Positions 45,843 to 54,795 of a stretch of 61,642 nt of DNA are shown piece after piece (positions within the stretch are counted from its first letter, which is position 1; each line of letters begins with the position of its first letter). This DNA is from Gammaproteobacteria bacterium (lineage in GTDB: Bacteria > Pseudomonadota > Gammaproteobacteria > Enterobacterales > Kangiellaceae). A program made the position numbers and the translations under genes. The notes below the pieces were generated by a model. That model did not search any database, was not told the origin of the DNA, and worked only from the letters and a program-made list of their open reading frames with translations. The DNA lies in assembly GCA_013372875.1 (NCBI GenBank), contig JABXIW010000135.1, forward strand, positions 1-61,642. The letters run 5' to 3'.

Positions 45843-46220
45843 ATGTCAGAATCAAAACACCCTTTCGAAGAATTTCGCGCAAAGCGTTTAGCAGGCAATG
45901 AAGCTGCGCTAGATACCAACAGCCTTTTGATCAAACGTTTTTTTGGCTTGGATAAAACCGCTTATGGCGATGGTGCTTTAGATAAAAAAACCAAAGAACT
46001 TTTAGGTTTGGTCAGTTCGATGGTGCTTCGCTGTAACGACTGTATCGATTACCATTTAGAGCAAGCGGTTAAATTTGGCTGGAATCGTGATGAAATTGAT
46101 GAAGCGATGGGCGTTGCCATGCTAGTGGGTGGCTCAATTGTGGTCCCGCATTTGCGTCATGCTAAAGAAAGCCTTGAGTTTTTGTTCGAAGAAAAAGCCG
46201 CTGGTAAGTTAGAAATTTAA
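45843..46220 (+). CDS. Carboxymuconolactone decarboxylase family protein (AhpD-like)
   Basis: 125 residues, all-helical. The CxxC motif in RCNDCIDYHLEQAV with the following His is the redox or peroxidase active site of AhpD-like members. The segment EAMGVAMLVGGSIVVPHLRHA is the usual C-terminal helix pair. It may act in peroxide or alkylhydroperoxide reduction or as a thiol-disulfide enzyme; the substrate is unknown. It is convergent with hda, with 12 bases of overlap at the 3' ends. Confidence 0.92.
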   Translation: MSESKHPFEEFRAKRLAGNEAALDTNSLLIKRFFGLDKTAYGDGALDKKTKELLGLVSSMVLRCNDCIDYHLEQAVKFGWNRDEIDEAMGVAMLVGGSIVVPHLRHAKESLEFLFEEKAAGKLEI

Positions 46221-46904
46221 AACTTCTTTAATAAACGGCTTGGTGATTTTACGTTTGGCTTGCAAGGAAGCAGCATCTAGCTTTTCTAATGACGCATTGA
46301 TACTTTCAAGATCTCGCTTACTGCGAGCAAGAATAAAATTAGCTAAATCATCGCTTAAAGCCAAGCCTTTTTCATTAGATTTTCTTTTTATAAACAATAA
46401 CTTATCTTGCTCTGATAAAGACTTTATTTCATGAATAAACATGGCGCTGAGGCGTGATTTTAAGTCTTGTAACTGCAATGGCAAGCCCGTAGGCGCTTCA
46501 TTAGCAGCTATCACCAAACTTTTATTCTGCTCTTTAAGTTTATTATAAAGGTGAAATAAGGATTCTTGCCAAGCCGCTGCATCAGGCTTTTCTAAAATGG
46601 TTTGGAAGTCATCCAAACAAACGCAATCAAAGGAATCAAAGCCCGCCAACATTTGCGGCACCACCATTTCCGAATTCAATGGCAAATAGGCTAAGTTGAA
46701 CGCGTCTTGATCTGCTGTGGTATGAGCCAGTGCTTGCAACAAATGACTCTTACCTGTGCCAGCTGCGCCATAAAAATACAAAAACTCAGGCTCACCTAAG
46801 CTAATCTTGTTCAGCTCTCGAACCAACAGCGCGTTATCCCCTTCGATAAAATTATCAAAGGTAGCATCAACTTTAAGTTCAAAGTCTAAAGGCAGTTGTA
46901 ACAT
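46209..46904 (-). CDS. hda: DnaA regulatory inactivator Hda
   Basis: 231 residues. Hda binds the DNA-loaded beta clamp and promotes ATP hydrolysis by DnaA after initiation. The N-terminus has a clamp-binding QLPLDF motif; the AAA+ core shows Walker A GAAGTGKSHLLQAL (about 47-60), Walker B CVCLDDF and a sensor region. It lacks the DnaA DNA-binding domain. It follows the CDP-alcohol phosphatidyltransferase gene by 5 bases, and that gene follows DUF2066, a known arrangement. Confidence 0.95.
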   Translation of the reverse strand: MLQLPLDFELKVDATFDNFIEGDNALLVRELNKISLGEPEFLYFYGAAGTGKSHLLQALAHTTADQDAFNLAYLPLNSEMVVPQMLAGFDSFDCVCLDDFQTILEKPDAAAWQESLFHLYNKLKEQNKSLVIAANEAPTGLPLQLQDLKSRLSAMFIHEIKSLSEQDKLLFIKRKSNEKGLALSDDLANFILARSKRDLESINASLEKLDAASLQAKRKITKPFIKEVLNF

Positions 46905-46909
46905 TCAGA

Positions 46910-47479
46910 TCAAACGCTGCTAGAATTTTGCTGAGATTTTTGTGCTAAATAGGCTTGCCGCCCCAACCAAAGGTAATGCACCCCGCTTATTACGCAAGTT
47001 GAGATAATCACCCACTCAAGACTGACCAAAACCCATGGCGCAAGCGGATACCAAGCTAAGTGGATAAGTACCAATAACACCAATAGAACCAGTAAGGCAG
47101 TATTAATTTTCGATATCAAGCTCGGACGCATTTCATATCGACCAAACTTAAAATGATACCAAGTAGCGCCAGTAACGATAATAAGATCGCGAATGGTCGC
47201 CACCCAGAATAGATTCCAAGAAATTTGTCCTTTTATCGCCAATAACAACAAGGCCACGAAAAATAACATCTTGTCGGCCAGCGGATCGGTAATTGATCCA
47301 AAGCGACTTTGCCACTTAAACTGCTTGGCCAATAAACCATCAAGTCCATCAGATAAGCCCGCTATGAGAAAAATGATCAGCGCCTGCTCATAAAGCCCTT
47401 GCAATAAATACCAAATAAAAGGCCCGATCAAAAGCACTCTTATGATGGTAATTAAATTTGGGATCAGGCTTAAACTCAT
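46910..47479 (-). CDS. CDP-alcohol phosphatidyltransferase family protein
   Basis: 189 residues with about five hydrophobic segments. The active-site signature D-G-x2-A-x-R...G-x3-D-x3-D appears as DGLDGLLAKQFKWQSRFGSITDPLADK (about 45-70); the usual Arg after the first Ala is Lys. This protein is like PgsA (phosphatidylglycerophosphate synthase) but lies at the hda locus, where the homologue is often a second family member, so the exact product is uncertain. It sits 5 bases upstream of hda. Confidence 0.88.
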   Translation of the reverse strand: MSLSLIPNLITIIRVLLIGPFIWYLLQGLYEQALIIFLIAGLSDGLDGLLAKQFKWQSRFGSITDPLADKMLFFVALLLLAIKGQISWNLFWVATIRDLIIVTGATWYHFKFGRYEMRPSLISKINTALLVLLVLLVLIHLAWYPLAPWVLVSLEWVIISTCVISGVHYLWLGRQAYLAQKSQQNSSSV

Positions 47480-47517
47480 ATTCTTAGGATTATAAAAATT
47501 GCTATTTTTGGTTTAGA

Positions 47518-48600
47518 TTAATCGCGCCAATTATACACTATTGCTCGCTGAGTGCTTGTTGAATTATCAAAGGAGTCAGCCGTAGTTCTGCGCAAATTAC
47601 TGCTTAATTCTAACGCATCAATCAAATATTGGGTTGCGGACTGTAAGCCAATTTCGAACAAGACTTCATTTTCTTTAACCTCAATCGCATTGACCGAGCT
47701 GACCATACTGAGATTATTCAGCAAACTTTGCGCCTTGGCATAAGACTCAATGCTACTAAGTCCTTTGATCAACACATAATCAATTTCTGTTTGACTGCTT
47801 AATACCACGGCCAATTTCATGGCTAAACGATCAGCAATGCGGTCCACCATTTTGCTCACCGCCTGCTCGGTGGATGCGCCGCTGGTGGTAAAGCGCATAT
47901 TATCATTGCCTAAATCCACTAACCAACTGCCCTGCCAACCATTGGCAGATGCTGACATAGAACCCATGACCACATAGTCGGCATTATAACGACGCGAAGC
48001 ACGGGTAACAGGTTCGGAGAACTTACCCCAAACATCGGAAATTGTGACCGCTGATTTATCATCCAAATCCATTAATGGGATCACAACCGGCAAGCCACGA
48101 TGGTTGGCTTGCTTTCTAACCGCTACCGCCTCAACATCCTGACCATCGGCAGCAATTTCGCGCTCACCATTATTATCAACTGCGATCCAAAAAACGCCAC
48201 TTGGACGGTTATCACTCCAAACAGCTTGGCCTGCATCTTTCAATAAATTAGTGACCGCTGTAGGCTCAAAGCTAACTTTTAATAACAATGGTTTTTTATA
48301 AATTTTCTGCTCAGCCAAGTTCAATTTTTGATAAGAATACAAACGCATATAATCGCTGGCATTAGCGATGCTATTTTGAATGGCTGGTGAATTTAAAACT
48401 TTTTCATGGCCGCTAGCGCGCACCAAGACTTGTGCAAAGGCATTGCCCAAGGCACGATTTCTAACTTGACTAGACTGATCATCAACCGGCCAACTGGCGG
48501 TGTATAAGTCCTTCATGACTTCAGTTCGACCAGCCGTAGAAAAAGCTGCTACCGAAATAGCAAACAAAATCCAAATGGCAAGTTTTAATGGATGGGCCAT
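47518..48600 (-). CDS. DUF2066 domain-containing protein
   Basis: 360 residues with a signal peptide (LKLAIWILFAISVAAFSTAGRT), hence periplasmic or exported. The RNRALGNAFAQVLVRASGHEKVL segment and the ADYVVMGSMSASANGWQGSW strand block are DUF2066 features. Function unknown. It heads the DUF2066-phosphatidyltransferase-hda group, divergent from the OmpA-like gene. The 38-base gap to the next gene is short enough for co-transcription. Confidence 0.9.
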   Translation of the reverse strand: MAHPLKLAIWILFAISVAAFSTAGRTEVMKDLYTASWPVDDQSSQVRNRALGNAFAQVLVRASGHEKVLNSPAIQNSIANASDYMRLYSYQKLNLAEQKIYKKPLLLKVSFEPTAVTNLLKDAGQAVWSDNRPSGVFWIAVDNNGEREIAADGQDVEAVAVRKQANHRGLPVVIPLMDLDDKSAVTISDVWGKFSEPVTRASRRYNADYVVMGSMSASANGWQGSWLVDLGNDNMRFTTSGASTEQAVSKMVDRIADRLAMKLAVVLSSQTEIDYVLIKGLSSIESYAKAQSLLNNLSMVSSVNAIEVKENEVLFEIGLQSATQYLIDALELSSNLRRTTADSFDNSTSTQRAIVYNWRD

Positions 48601-48823
48601 GTCACATTCCTATCATTGTTATAAGATTCGCTCAGCCTATTCTAACAGCTTTTGCTATAGACGCTAGAATAAGCCAATCGCTGTACAAATTTTAACAATT
48701 ATCCAGCATTTTATGAATTATTCGGTCAGTTTGGCAGTAATTGAGTGATCCAGTTCAGATTATATTCATACATCCTTACCTATAATTTAAACCGTATTCA
48801 TAACACTAATGGTGGAAAACACT

Positions 48824-49498
48824 ATGGAAATGACAACAAAGTTAAAAACAGTTTCACTTGCTACAACTATGGCGATCGGTCTGAGTCTTACTTCAGGTTG
48901 TACCGTACTCGATCCATACACAGGCGAAGAGAAAACCAGTAAAGCCGTTAAATACGGTGCGATTGGCGCAGTGGTTTGTGGCATCATTGGCTCAACCCGT
49001 AACAGCGAATCAGCACGTAACGCAGCGCTTGGCTGTGGCGCGATTGGCGCAGGTGTTGGTGCCTATATGGATCACCAGGAAAAAGAGTTGCGTGAAGAAT
49101 TAGCTGGTACTGGTGTTGGCGTTCAGCGTGAAGGCGATCAAATTCACCTTATCATGCCTGGCGACATTACTTTTGAAACTAACCGTTATGACATTCATGG
49201 CGACTTCTACCCAGTACTAACTTCGGTTTCTAAAGTGCTATATAAATATAAAGACACTAACTTGGAAGTAGCTGGTTTTACCGATTCGACGGGTTCAGAC
49301 GCTTATAACCAAGAACTTTCTGAAAAGCGTGCGGCAAGTGTGGCAAGCTACTTACGCAGTAAAGAAGTGGCTGGCGAGCGTTTAAAAAGTGTTGGTTTTG
49401 GTGAAGCCCATCCTATTGCTTCTAACGATACCGACTCAGGTCGCGCTAGAAACCGTCGCGTTGAATTAACCATTATTCCAATTCAACCAGCAAGTTAA
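48824..49498 (+). CDS. OmpA-family outer-membrane lipoprotein
   Basis: 224 residues from ATG 48824, chosen because GGTGGAA sits 7 bases upstream; ATG 48809 is the longest frame. Lipobox LTSGC with Cys26 is followed by a glycine-zipper hydrophobic region (GAIGAVVCGIIGS and GCGAIGAGVGAY). The C-terminal OmpA-like peptidoglycan-binding domain (about 95-220) includes DSTGSDAYNQELSEKRAASV and SGRARNRRVELTI. It resembles YiaD-like lipoproteins and probably anchors the outer membrane to peptidoglycan. A TATAAT-like -10 occurs at 48781-48786, without a matching -35. A strong terminator follows. Confidence 0.92.
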   Translation: MEMTTKLKTVSLATTMAIGLSLTSGCTVLDPYTGEEKTSKAVKYGAIGAVVCGIIGSTRNSESARNAALGCGAIGAGVGAYMDHQEKELREELAGTGVGVQREGDQIHLIMPGDITFETNRYDIHGDFYPVLTSVSKVLYKYKDTNLEVAGFTDSTGSDAYNQELSEKRAASVASYLRSKEVAGERLKSVGFGEAHPIASNDTDSGRARNRRVELTIIPIQPAS

Positions 49499-49541
49499 TC
49501 CTAAAGTCCTACTTATCATCTCCCCCATGATGATGTGTATT

Positions 49542-49561
49542 AGAGCGCTATTTAGCGCTCT
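49542..49561 (+). terminator. Intrinsic terminator after the OmpA-like gene
   Basis: AGAGCGCT (49542-49549) and AGCGCTCT (49554-49561) with a 4-base loop, then TTTTTCTTTTT. It ends the lipoprotein transcript before purM. Confidence 0.9.
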
Positions 49562-49611
49562 TTTTCTTTTTAGAGTATTCATATTCAATCAAAACCAGTT
49601 CGGGTTTGCTA

Positions 49612-49640
49612 TCGACCTTAGGTCTGACTTCTAGTAAAAT
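49612..49640 (+). promoter_or_regulatory. Predicted promoter of purM-purN
   Basis: -35 TCGACC (49612-49617), 17-base spacer, -10 TAAAAT (49635-49640), about 38 bases before the purM ATG. No classical PurR box is recognisable. Confidence 0.45.
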
Positions 49641-49677
49641 TGCGCGGTATTTTAATTGAACAATTGATGGAACTCCC

Positions 49678-50715
49678 ATGAGCGACAAACAATCCTTGAG
49701 TTATAAAGACGCTGGTGTTGATATTGATGCGGGTAACGCTTTAGTCGATCGCATTAAAGGCATCACCAAAAAGACCTATCGCCCTGAAGTTATGGGCAAT
49801 ATTGGTGGTTTTGGCGCTCTATTCGATTTACCAACAGGCTATGATGAGCCAGCATTGGTAGCGGGTACTGACGGTGTTGGTACTAAATTGCGTTTAGCAT
49901 TGAACATGAAAAAGCACGATACCGTGGGTATCGATTTGGTAGCCATGTGCGTCAATGACTTGATTGTTCAAGGTGCAGAACCATTATTCTTCTTGGATTA
50001 CTACGCTACTGGCAAGCTCGATGTGGATGTTGCGGCGGATGTGGTCGAAGGCATTGGTGAAGGTTGTGTGCAATCGGGTTGCGCGCTAATTGGCGGTGAA
50101 ACTGCGGAAATGCCTGGCATGTACGAAGGCGATGACTATGACTTAGCAGGTTTCTGCGTCGGCATCGTTGATAAAAAGAAGATCATCGATGGCAGCAAAG
50201 TAAAATCTGGTGATGTGCTATTAGGTTTAGCCTCTTCTGGTCCTCATTCCAATGGTTACTCTTTAATTCGCAAGATTTTGGAAGTTTCAGGTGAAGATGT
50301 AAGCGCAGAGTTTGAAAATGGCAAAACCCTGGGTGAAACTTTATTAGAACCAACTCGAATTTACGTTAAGCCTCTACTTCGCTTGTTCAAAGAAATCGAA
50401 GTTAAAGCCATTTCGCACATTACTGGCGGTGGTTTGCAAGAAAACTTGCCACGCGTGATGCCAAAACATTGCAAAGCCATGGTAGATACCAGTGCGTGGG
50501 AAATGCCAAAAGTGTTCCAATGGCTACAAGAGCAAGGCAATGTGGAGCGTTTAGAAATGTATCGCACATTCAACTGCGGTATTGGCATGATCTTAGTGGT
50601 TGGCGCCGAAGTGGCCGACCAAGCGCAAGAGCTTTTAGAAACCCTTGGCGAAACCGTGTATCGCGTGGGTGAGATTGCCAATCGCCAAGATGACGAAGAG
50701 CAAGTTATCCTATAA
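49678..50715 (+). CDS. purM: Phosphoribosylformylglycinamidine cyclo-ligase (AIR synthetase)
   Basis: 345 residues. Purine synthesis step 5: FGAM to AIR with ATP. Starts [22 protein letters not shown]. The ATP-site region [20 protein letters not shown] and [24 protein letters not shown] are diagnostic, followed by [16 protein letters not shown] and [13 protein letters not shown]. Length and order are standard. purN follows 3 bases after the stop, and DUF3108 overlaps purN, so the three form one operon. Confidence 0.98.
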   Translation: MSDKQSLSYKDAGVDIDAGNALVDRIKGITKKTYRPEVMGNIGGFGALFDLPTGYDEPALVAGTDGVGTKLRLALNMKKHDTVGIDLVAMCVNDLIVQGAEPLFFLDYYATGKLDVDVAADVVEGIGEGCVQSGCALIGGETAEMPGMYEGDDYDLAGFCVGIVDKKKIIDGSKVKSGDVLLGLASSGPHSNGYSLIRKILEVSGEDVSAEFENGKTLGETLLEPTRIYVKPLLRLFKEIEVKAISHITGGGLQENLPRVMPKHCKAMVDTSAWEMPKVFQWLQEQGNVERLEMYRTFNCGIGMILVVGAEVADQAQELLETLGETVYRVGEIANRQDDEEQVIL

Positions 50716-50718
50716 AGC

Positions 50719-51396
50719 ATGAGCAATCCTAAAAAAGCATCCATTGTCGTTTTAATTTCTGGCAATGGTTCCAATCTTCAAGCCCTTATTGATGCACAAT
50801 CAAAAGGGCTTTTTCTTGGTGACATTCAAGCTGTTATATCCAACAAACCGAGCGCTTATGGTCTTGAGCGAGCCGAAAACGCCAATATTGATGCCATTTG
50901 CGTGGATCATACAAGATTTGACAATAAATCCAGTTTTGAACTACAACTTATTGAAACTATTGACATTTATCAGCCGGACATTGTCGTTTTGGCTGGTTTT
51001 ATGCGTATTTTAAGTTCAGACTTCGTTCAGCATTACCTAGGCAAAATAATCAACATACACCCTTCTCTCTTGCCGAAATATAAGGGCTTACACACCCATA
51101 GACAGGTGCTTGAGAATGGCGATAAAGAACATGGCACCACGGTTCACTTTGTGACAGCAGAGTTAGATGGCGGGCCAATCATCGCACAAAGGCGAATAGA
51201 TGTTGAAACTGACGATACCGAACAAAGCTTGGTGGAAAAAATCCAGCAACAAGAGCACCAACTCTACCCGCAAGTGGTATCATGGATCTGTGCGGGACGA
51301 CTCAAGTTCGAACTCGACGCCAACACAGGAGCAGCTAGAGCATCTCTTGACGGAAAAGCAGTCGATGGAGAAGTATTCGATGGCAAAATTCTATAA
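50719..51396 (+). CDS. purN: Phosphoribosylglycinamide formyltransferase
   Basis: 225 residues. Transfers formyl from 10-formyl-THF to GAR. Landmarks: VVLISGNGSNLQALIDA (9-25), VLAGFMRILSSDFV, INIHPSLLPKYKGLHTH with the catalytic Asn-His, and HGTTVHFVTAELDGGPIIAQ with the essential Asp. The last 25 residues (LDANTGAARASLDGKAVDGE) exceed the usual length and lead into the DUF3108 frame. purN overlaps the next gene by 17 bases. Confidence 0.98.
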   Translation: MSNPKKASIVVLISGNGSNLQALIDAQSKGLFLGDIQAVISNKPSAYGLERAENANIDAICVDHTRFDNKSSFELQLIETIDIYQPDIVVLAGFMRILSSDFVQHYLGKIINIHPSLLPKYKGLHTHRQVLENGDKEHGTTVHFVTAELDGGPIIAQRRIDVETDDTEQSLVEKIQQQEHQLYPQVVSWICAGRLKFELDANTGAARASLDGKAVDGEVFDGKIL

Positions 51397-52108
51397 GCGA
51401 CTAACTTGGATCCAGGTAGGATTACTGGTTTTATTATTCGGAATTCCCAAACTGATGGCGAGCGAGCGTTATATTAAAGATGCACTGCAGCCCTACTCCA
51501 TTGAATACGATGTTATCGCCAAAGGCGATAAAGTCGGCAAGGCTTCGCAAAAGTTAGAACAACTCTCTAATGGCCAATGGCAAATTGCCATGCAGTCCAA
51601 AATCAAATACTACTTTTTTAAGGACAAGCGCCAAGAAACCAGTCGTTTTGATGTGATTGATGATCAAATCTTCCCAATTCAATACCAACGGATTGCTGAC
51701 AGCTCTTTTAAAGACTCAAATTTAATTCAGCAATTTGATTGGTCGACGGGCCATGAAACGGGCTCTTATAAAGATGACAAATGGACTATTGAGCTCAAAG
51801 ACGGCAGCTTAGATCAATTGACCCAACTGATAGCATTAAGAGCTCAGCTAATGGCACAAAAGCCGTTAAAGCCAATCACCATCAGTTATCGTGGCGGCCT
51901 GCGAACCCATGACTTTAAAGTCGTCGGCCAAGAAACCCTTAAAACGGCGTTAGGCGAAATAGAAACTGCCAAAATTCAATTGACGGAAAAAGGCGGTAAA
52001 CGTCAAACAAACTATTGGTTTGCGCTAGAAAACAACATGTTACCGGTGCAAATCCAACGTATAAAAAACGGAAAAGAAGAAGCAAGATTAGTTATTAATA
52101 AGTGGTAA
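51380..52108 (+). CDS. DUF3108 domain-containing protein
   Basis: 242 residues. The start at ATG 51380 has GGAGA 8 bases upstream within purN; an ATG at 51365 adds 5 residues. The frame runs further upstream, but only inside purN. N-terminal hydrophobic segment (about 9-22) is a signal anchor or signal peptide. The rest (PYSIEYDVIAKGDKVGKASQ, WQIAMQSKIKYYFFKD, ISYRGGLRTHDFKVVGQETL) is DUF3108, a beta-rich periplasmic family of unknown function often found after purN. It is convergent with the GIY-YIG gene, 3 bases apart. Confidence 0.9.
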   Translation: MAKFYKRLTWIQVGLLVLLFGIPKLMASERYIKDALQPYSIEYDVIAKGDKVGKASQKLEQLSNGQWQIAMQSKIKYYFFKDKRQETSRFDVIDDQIFPIQYQRIADSSFKDSNLIQQFDWSTGHETGSYKDDKWTIELKDGSLDQLTQLIALRAQLMAQKPLKPITISYRGGLRTHDFKVVGQETLKTALGEIETAKIQLTEKGGKRQTNYWFALENNMLPVQIQRIKNGKEEARLVINKW

Positions 52109-52111
52109 TGT

Positions 52112-52924
52112 TTAATTATTGTTATAGCCAAATTCTTTTCTAGTAATTAGCGCTTTTTTCCAATATGTTTCCCTGTCGATCAATACTTGGTCATCGGTTT
52201 TCATCGGTCGGTACTCCAGTAAAGAAAATATAAAATTTTCTCTGGCATATTCCAACCCATGTTCCTTAATGATTTTGCCAAAATCATCGTTATGTCCATG
52301 ACCTGTACCTATATAACAAGACCAGCGAGACCATATTCCTGTTGCTCCATGCGCTACACCAACATATTTTTTACCATTGCTTTGATCGGCAATAAGATAA
52401 ACCCCTTTTATATTTGATAGCGCAGCTCTCCAGTCTTTCTTCTGTCTTTTAATGATGGACTCAAGTTTTTTGAAGCTGATATTTATATTTTCATATCCAG
52501 GAAATATTTCACCTGAGTATTCTTGACTCAATAATTCAATGATTTGCATCTTTCCGAATTGTTTCTCTGGAAGCACGGCTTTCGCCCTTCCCGAGCGTTT
52601 AAATTCAATTTTCAAACGACCAATCAAACCTTTGTATCGATCACACAAACGAACTTCATAACGATCAGAGTGGCGCTTTAATATTTCAAAAACACCACCA
52701 AACAACCATCTGTCTTTTTCATGATAAAACTGAATTAAAGAAAATATATAGCGACGGTTAAAATCATTCCTATGCCCTTTATACTCATTCCAACCTTTCC
52801 ATCTATCTTTATCCTCAACAAAAACATCTAACGGATGGTCTTTTCCATTCCAACTAGCGAGATGGATTTTTGAGTCTGAGAATTGCTGTAAGTCTAATAA
52901 GTCTGAAAGGAGAATCTTGTTCAT
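52112..52924 (-). CDS. GIY-YIG nuclease family protein
   Basis: 270 residues from ATG 52924, which starts right after the dcd stop with 4 bases between; the longer frame extends into dcd and is rejected. A C-terminal GIY-YIG-like domain (about 165-265) has NIKGVYLIADQSNGKKYVGV, then the Arg region GIWSRWSCYIGTGHG and a Glu in ETYWKKALI. The N-terminal half is not recognised (LSDLLDLQQF, GGVFEILKRH). The gene has a higher A+T content than dcd and apbC, consistent with insertion after dcd. It might be a restriction or repair type nuclease; I cannot say which. Confidence 0.8.
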   Translation of the reverse strand: MNKILLSDLLDLQQFSDSKIHLASWNGKDHPLDVFVEDKDRWKGWNEYKGHRNDFNRRYIFSLIQFYHEKDRWLFGGVFEILKRHSDRYEVRLCDRYKGLIGRLKIEFKRSGRAKAVLPEKQFGKMQIIELLSQEYSGEIFPGYENINISFKKLESIIKRQKKDWRAALSNIKGVYLIADQSNGKKYVGVAHGATGIWSRWSCYIGTGHGHNDDFGKIIKEHGLEYARENFIFSLLEYRPMKTDDQVLIDRETYWKKALITRKEFGYNNN

Positions 52925-52928
52925 CAAA

Positions 52929-53495
52929 TTATGTCTTAGGTAAGGTAACCCCAGTCTGACCTTGGTACTTACCACCACGATCACCATAAGAAGTTTCACA
53001 AATCTCATCCGATTCAAAGAACAACATCTGCGCTACGCCTTCGTTAGCATAGATTTTTGCAGGTAATGGCGTGGTATTCGAGAACTCTAAGGTCACGTGC
53101 CCTTCCCACTCTGGCTCTAAAGGCGTCACATTAACGATAATGCCACAGCGAGCGTAGGTAGATTTCCCCAAGCACACTGTCAAGACTGAGCGTGGAATGC
53201 GGAAATACTCAACGGTTCTGGCAAGCGCAAAAGAATTCGGCGGAATAATACAAACATCCGACTGCACATCAACAAAACTTTGCTCATCAAAGTTTTTCGG
53301 ATCGACAACACTTGAGTGCACATTGGTAAAAATTTTAAACTCATTCGAACAACGCACATCATAGCCATAGCTTGAAGTACCATAAGATACAATTCGCTGC
53401 TCGTTCTTATGGCGAATTTGACCTGGCTCAAACGGCTCAATCATGCCTTCATTTTCCGCCATTCTGCGGATCCATTTATCAGATTTAATGCTCAT
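52929..53495 (-). CDS. dcd: dCTP deaminase
   Basis: 188 residues. Converts dCTP to dUTP, the main route to thymidylate precursor in many bacteria. The family motif [25 protein letters not shown] includes the catalytic Glu; [17 protein letters not shown] and [17 protein letters not shown] follow family order. Length is as usual. It follows apbC by 16 bases, the known dcd-apbC pairing, and precedes the GIY-YIG gene. Confidence 0.97.
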   Translation of the reverse strand: MSIKSDKWIRRMAENEGMIEPFEPGQIRHKNEQRIVSYGTSSYGYDVRCSNEFKIFTNVHSSVVDPKNFDEQSFVDVQSDVCIIPPNSFALARTVEYFRIPRSVLTVCLGKSTYARCGIIVNVTPLEPEWEGHVTLEFSNTTPLPAKIYANEGVAQMLFFESDEICETSYGDRGGKYQGQTGVTLPKT

Positions 53496-53511
53496 TCTGT
53501 TCTACCTTTTT

Positions 53512-54612
53512 CTAAGAATTCTCAATCGTTATGGTCGGAAAATCCGCTCTAAACTCTTTCTCTTGCAATGAAAGTTTTGCTGCAAGTTTCAACGCTATCT
53601 TTTTGTATTTATTGGATATTTCGCTTTCCGAATCTTTAACTAAACTCGGCTGACCATTATCAGTATCTTCGCGGATCGATAATGCCAGTGGCAAGCTTCC
53701 CAATAACTCTACGCCAATTTCAGCTGCCAGTTTTTCACCGCCACCAGCACCAAAAATATGCTCTTCATGACCACAATTAGAACAAGCATGCATGGCCATA
53801 TTTTCCACCACGCCCAAGACAGGCACAGAAACCTTATTAAACATGGTTACCGCTTTGCGTGCATCGGCTAGCGCAATATCTTGCGGAGTGGTCACCACCA
53901 CAGCAGCAGTCACGGGAATTTTTTGCGCCATGGTCAACTGAATATCGCCAGTGCCTGGCGGCAAGTCGATAATCAAATAATCTAAATCATCCCATTGGGT
54001 ATCATTAACTAGCTGCTGCAAAGCACCTGAAGCCATAGGGCCGCGCCAAACCATGGCCTGCTCGGGCTTAACCAAGTAACCAATCGACATGGATTGAATG
54101 CCATGCGCTTCAACTGGATAAATTGTCTTTTTATCGGTGGACTCAGGATGCTTATCCGTCGCGCCCAACATGATCGGCATACTAGGGCCATAAATATCTG
54201 CGTCCAAAATACCAACCTTTGCGCCAAGGTTTTGCAATGCTAAAGCTAAGTTTACGCTGGTGGTCGATTTACCCACACCGCCCTTGCCGGAAGCCACCGC
54301 AATAATATTTTTTACCTTTGGCATGGCTTGCACTTTTGCCGGATGTGCGTGAGCTTCAACCTTGCTGCTGACCCCAATATTAATTTCAAATTGAGGATTA
54401 AGTGCTTTTAAGTAACTTTTAAGCTCAGACAGCAATGTAACTTCAAAACTTCCAAGCGGATAACCTAACCGAAGCTCAATGTTAATTTCTGGCTCATTAA
54501 TACTAATTTGGCGAATGTTTTTGTCGCTGATAGCAGCGAAACCCACTTCTGAAAAGTTAAAGTCGCAAAGCTGCTGTTTTAGTTTCTGTTCAATAGTTGC
54601 TTGTTCGAGCAT
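53512..54612 (-). CDS. apbC: Iron-sulfur cluster carrier protein ApbC (Mrp)
   Basis: 366 residues. P-loop NTPase that carries Fe-S clusters. N-terminal DUF59-like region (about 1-95), then VASGKGGVGKSTTSVNLALA (Walker A, about 106-125), LDADIYGPSMPIML, the LPPGTGD motif and the CxxC pair in ACSNCGHEEHIF near residue 283-286. Divergent from metG with 183 bases between. Neighbours dcd and metG are the conserved synteny. Confidence 0.97.
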   Translation of the reverse strand: MLEQATIEQKLKQQLCDFNFSEVGFAAISDKNIRQISINEPEINIELRLGYPLGSFEVTLLSELKSYLKALNPQFEINIGVSSKVEAHAHPAKVQAMPKVKNIIAVASGKGGVGKSTTSVNLALALQNLGAKVGILDADIYGPSMPIMLGATDKHPESTDKKTIYPVEAHGIQSMSIGYLVKPEQAMVWRGPMASGALQQLVNDTQWDDLDYLIIDLPPGTGDIQLTMAQKIPVTAAVVVTTPQDIALADARKAVTMFNKVSVPVLGVVENMAMHACSNCGHEEHIFGAGGGEKLAAEIGVELLGSLPLALSIREDTDNGQPSLVKDSESEISNKYKKIALKLAAKLSLQEKEFRADFPTITIENS

Positions 54613-54795
54613 AGGTTAGGATTATGGGTTCAATTGCGGTATTAAGCCTAGTGGCACAAAGTCTAAGTCTTTTGTAGCGGAAAACCAAGCCACATTGGTC
54701 TTTTTCACCAATTAATTAATGAAAAAATCGTTGAAAACCAGTATATTTGCGCCTATTCGCGATGAAAAATCAAAACAGCATCAATAGCTTAAAAT

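Noticed and set aside
51200..51379. Longer DUF3108 frame beginning inside purN
   Set aside because: This part overlaps purN in another frame and has no DUF3108-like sequence. ATG 51380 with GGAGA upstream starts a signal-like segment.
52925..53017. N-terminal extension of the GIY-YIG gene into dcd
   Set aside because: The extra 31 residues are the reading of dcd in another frame. ATG 52924 directly follows the dcd stop.
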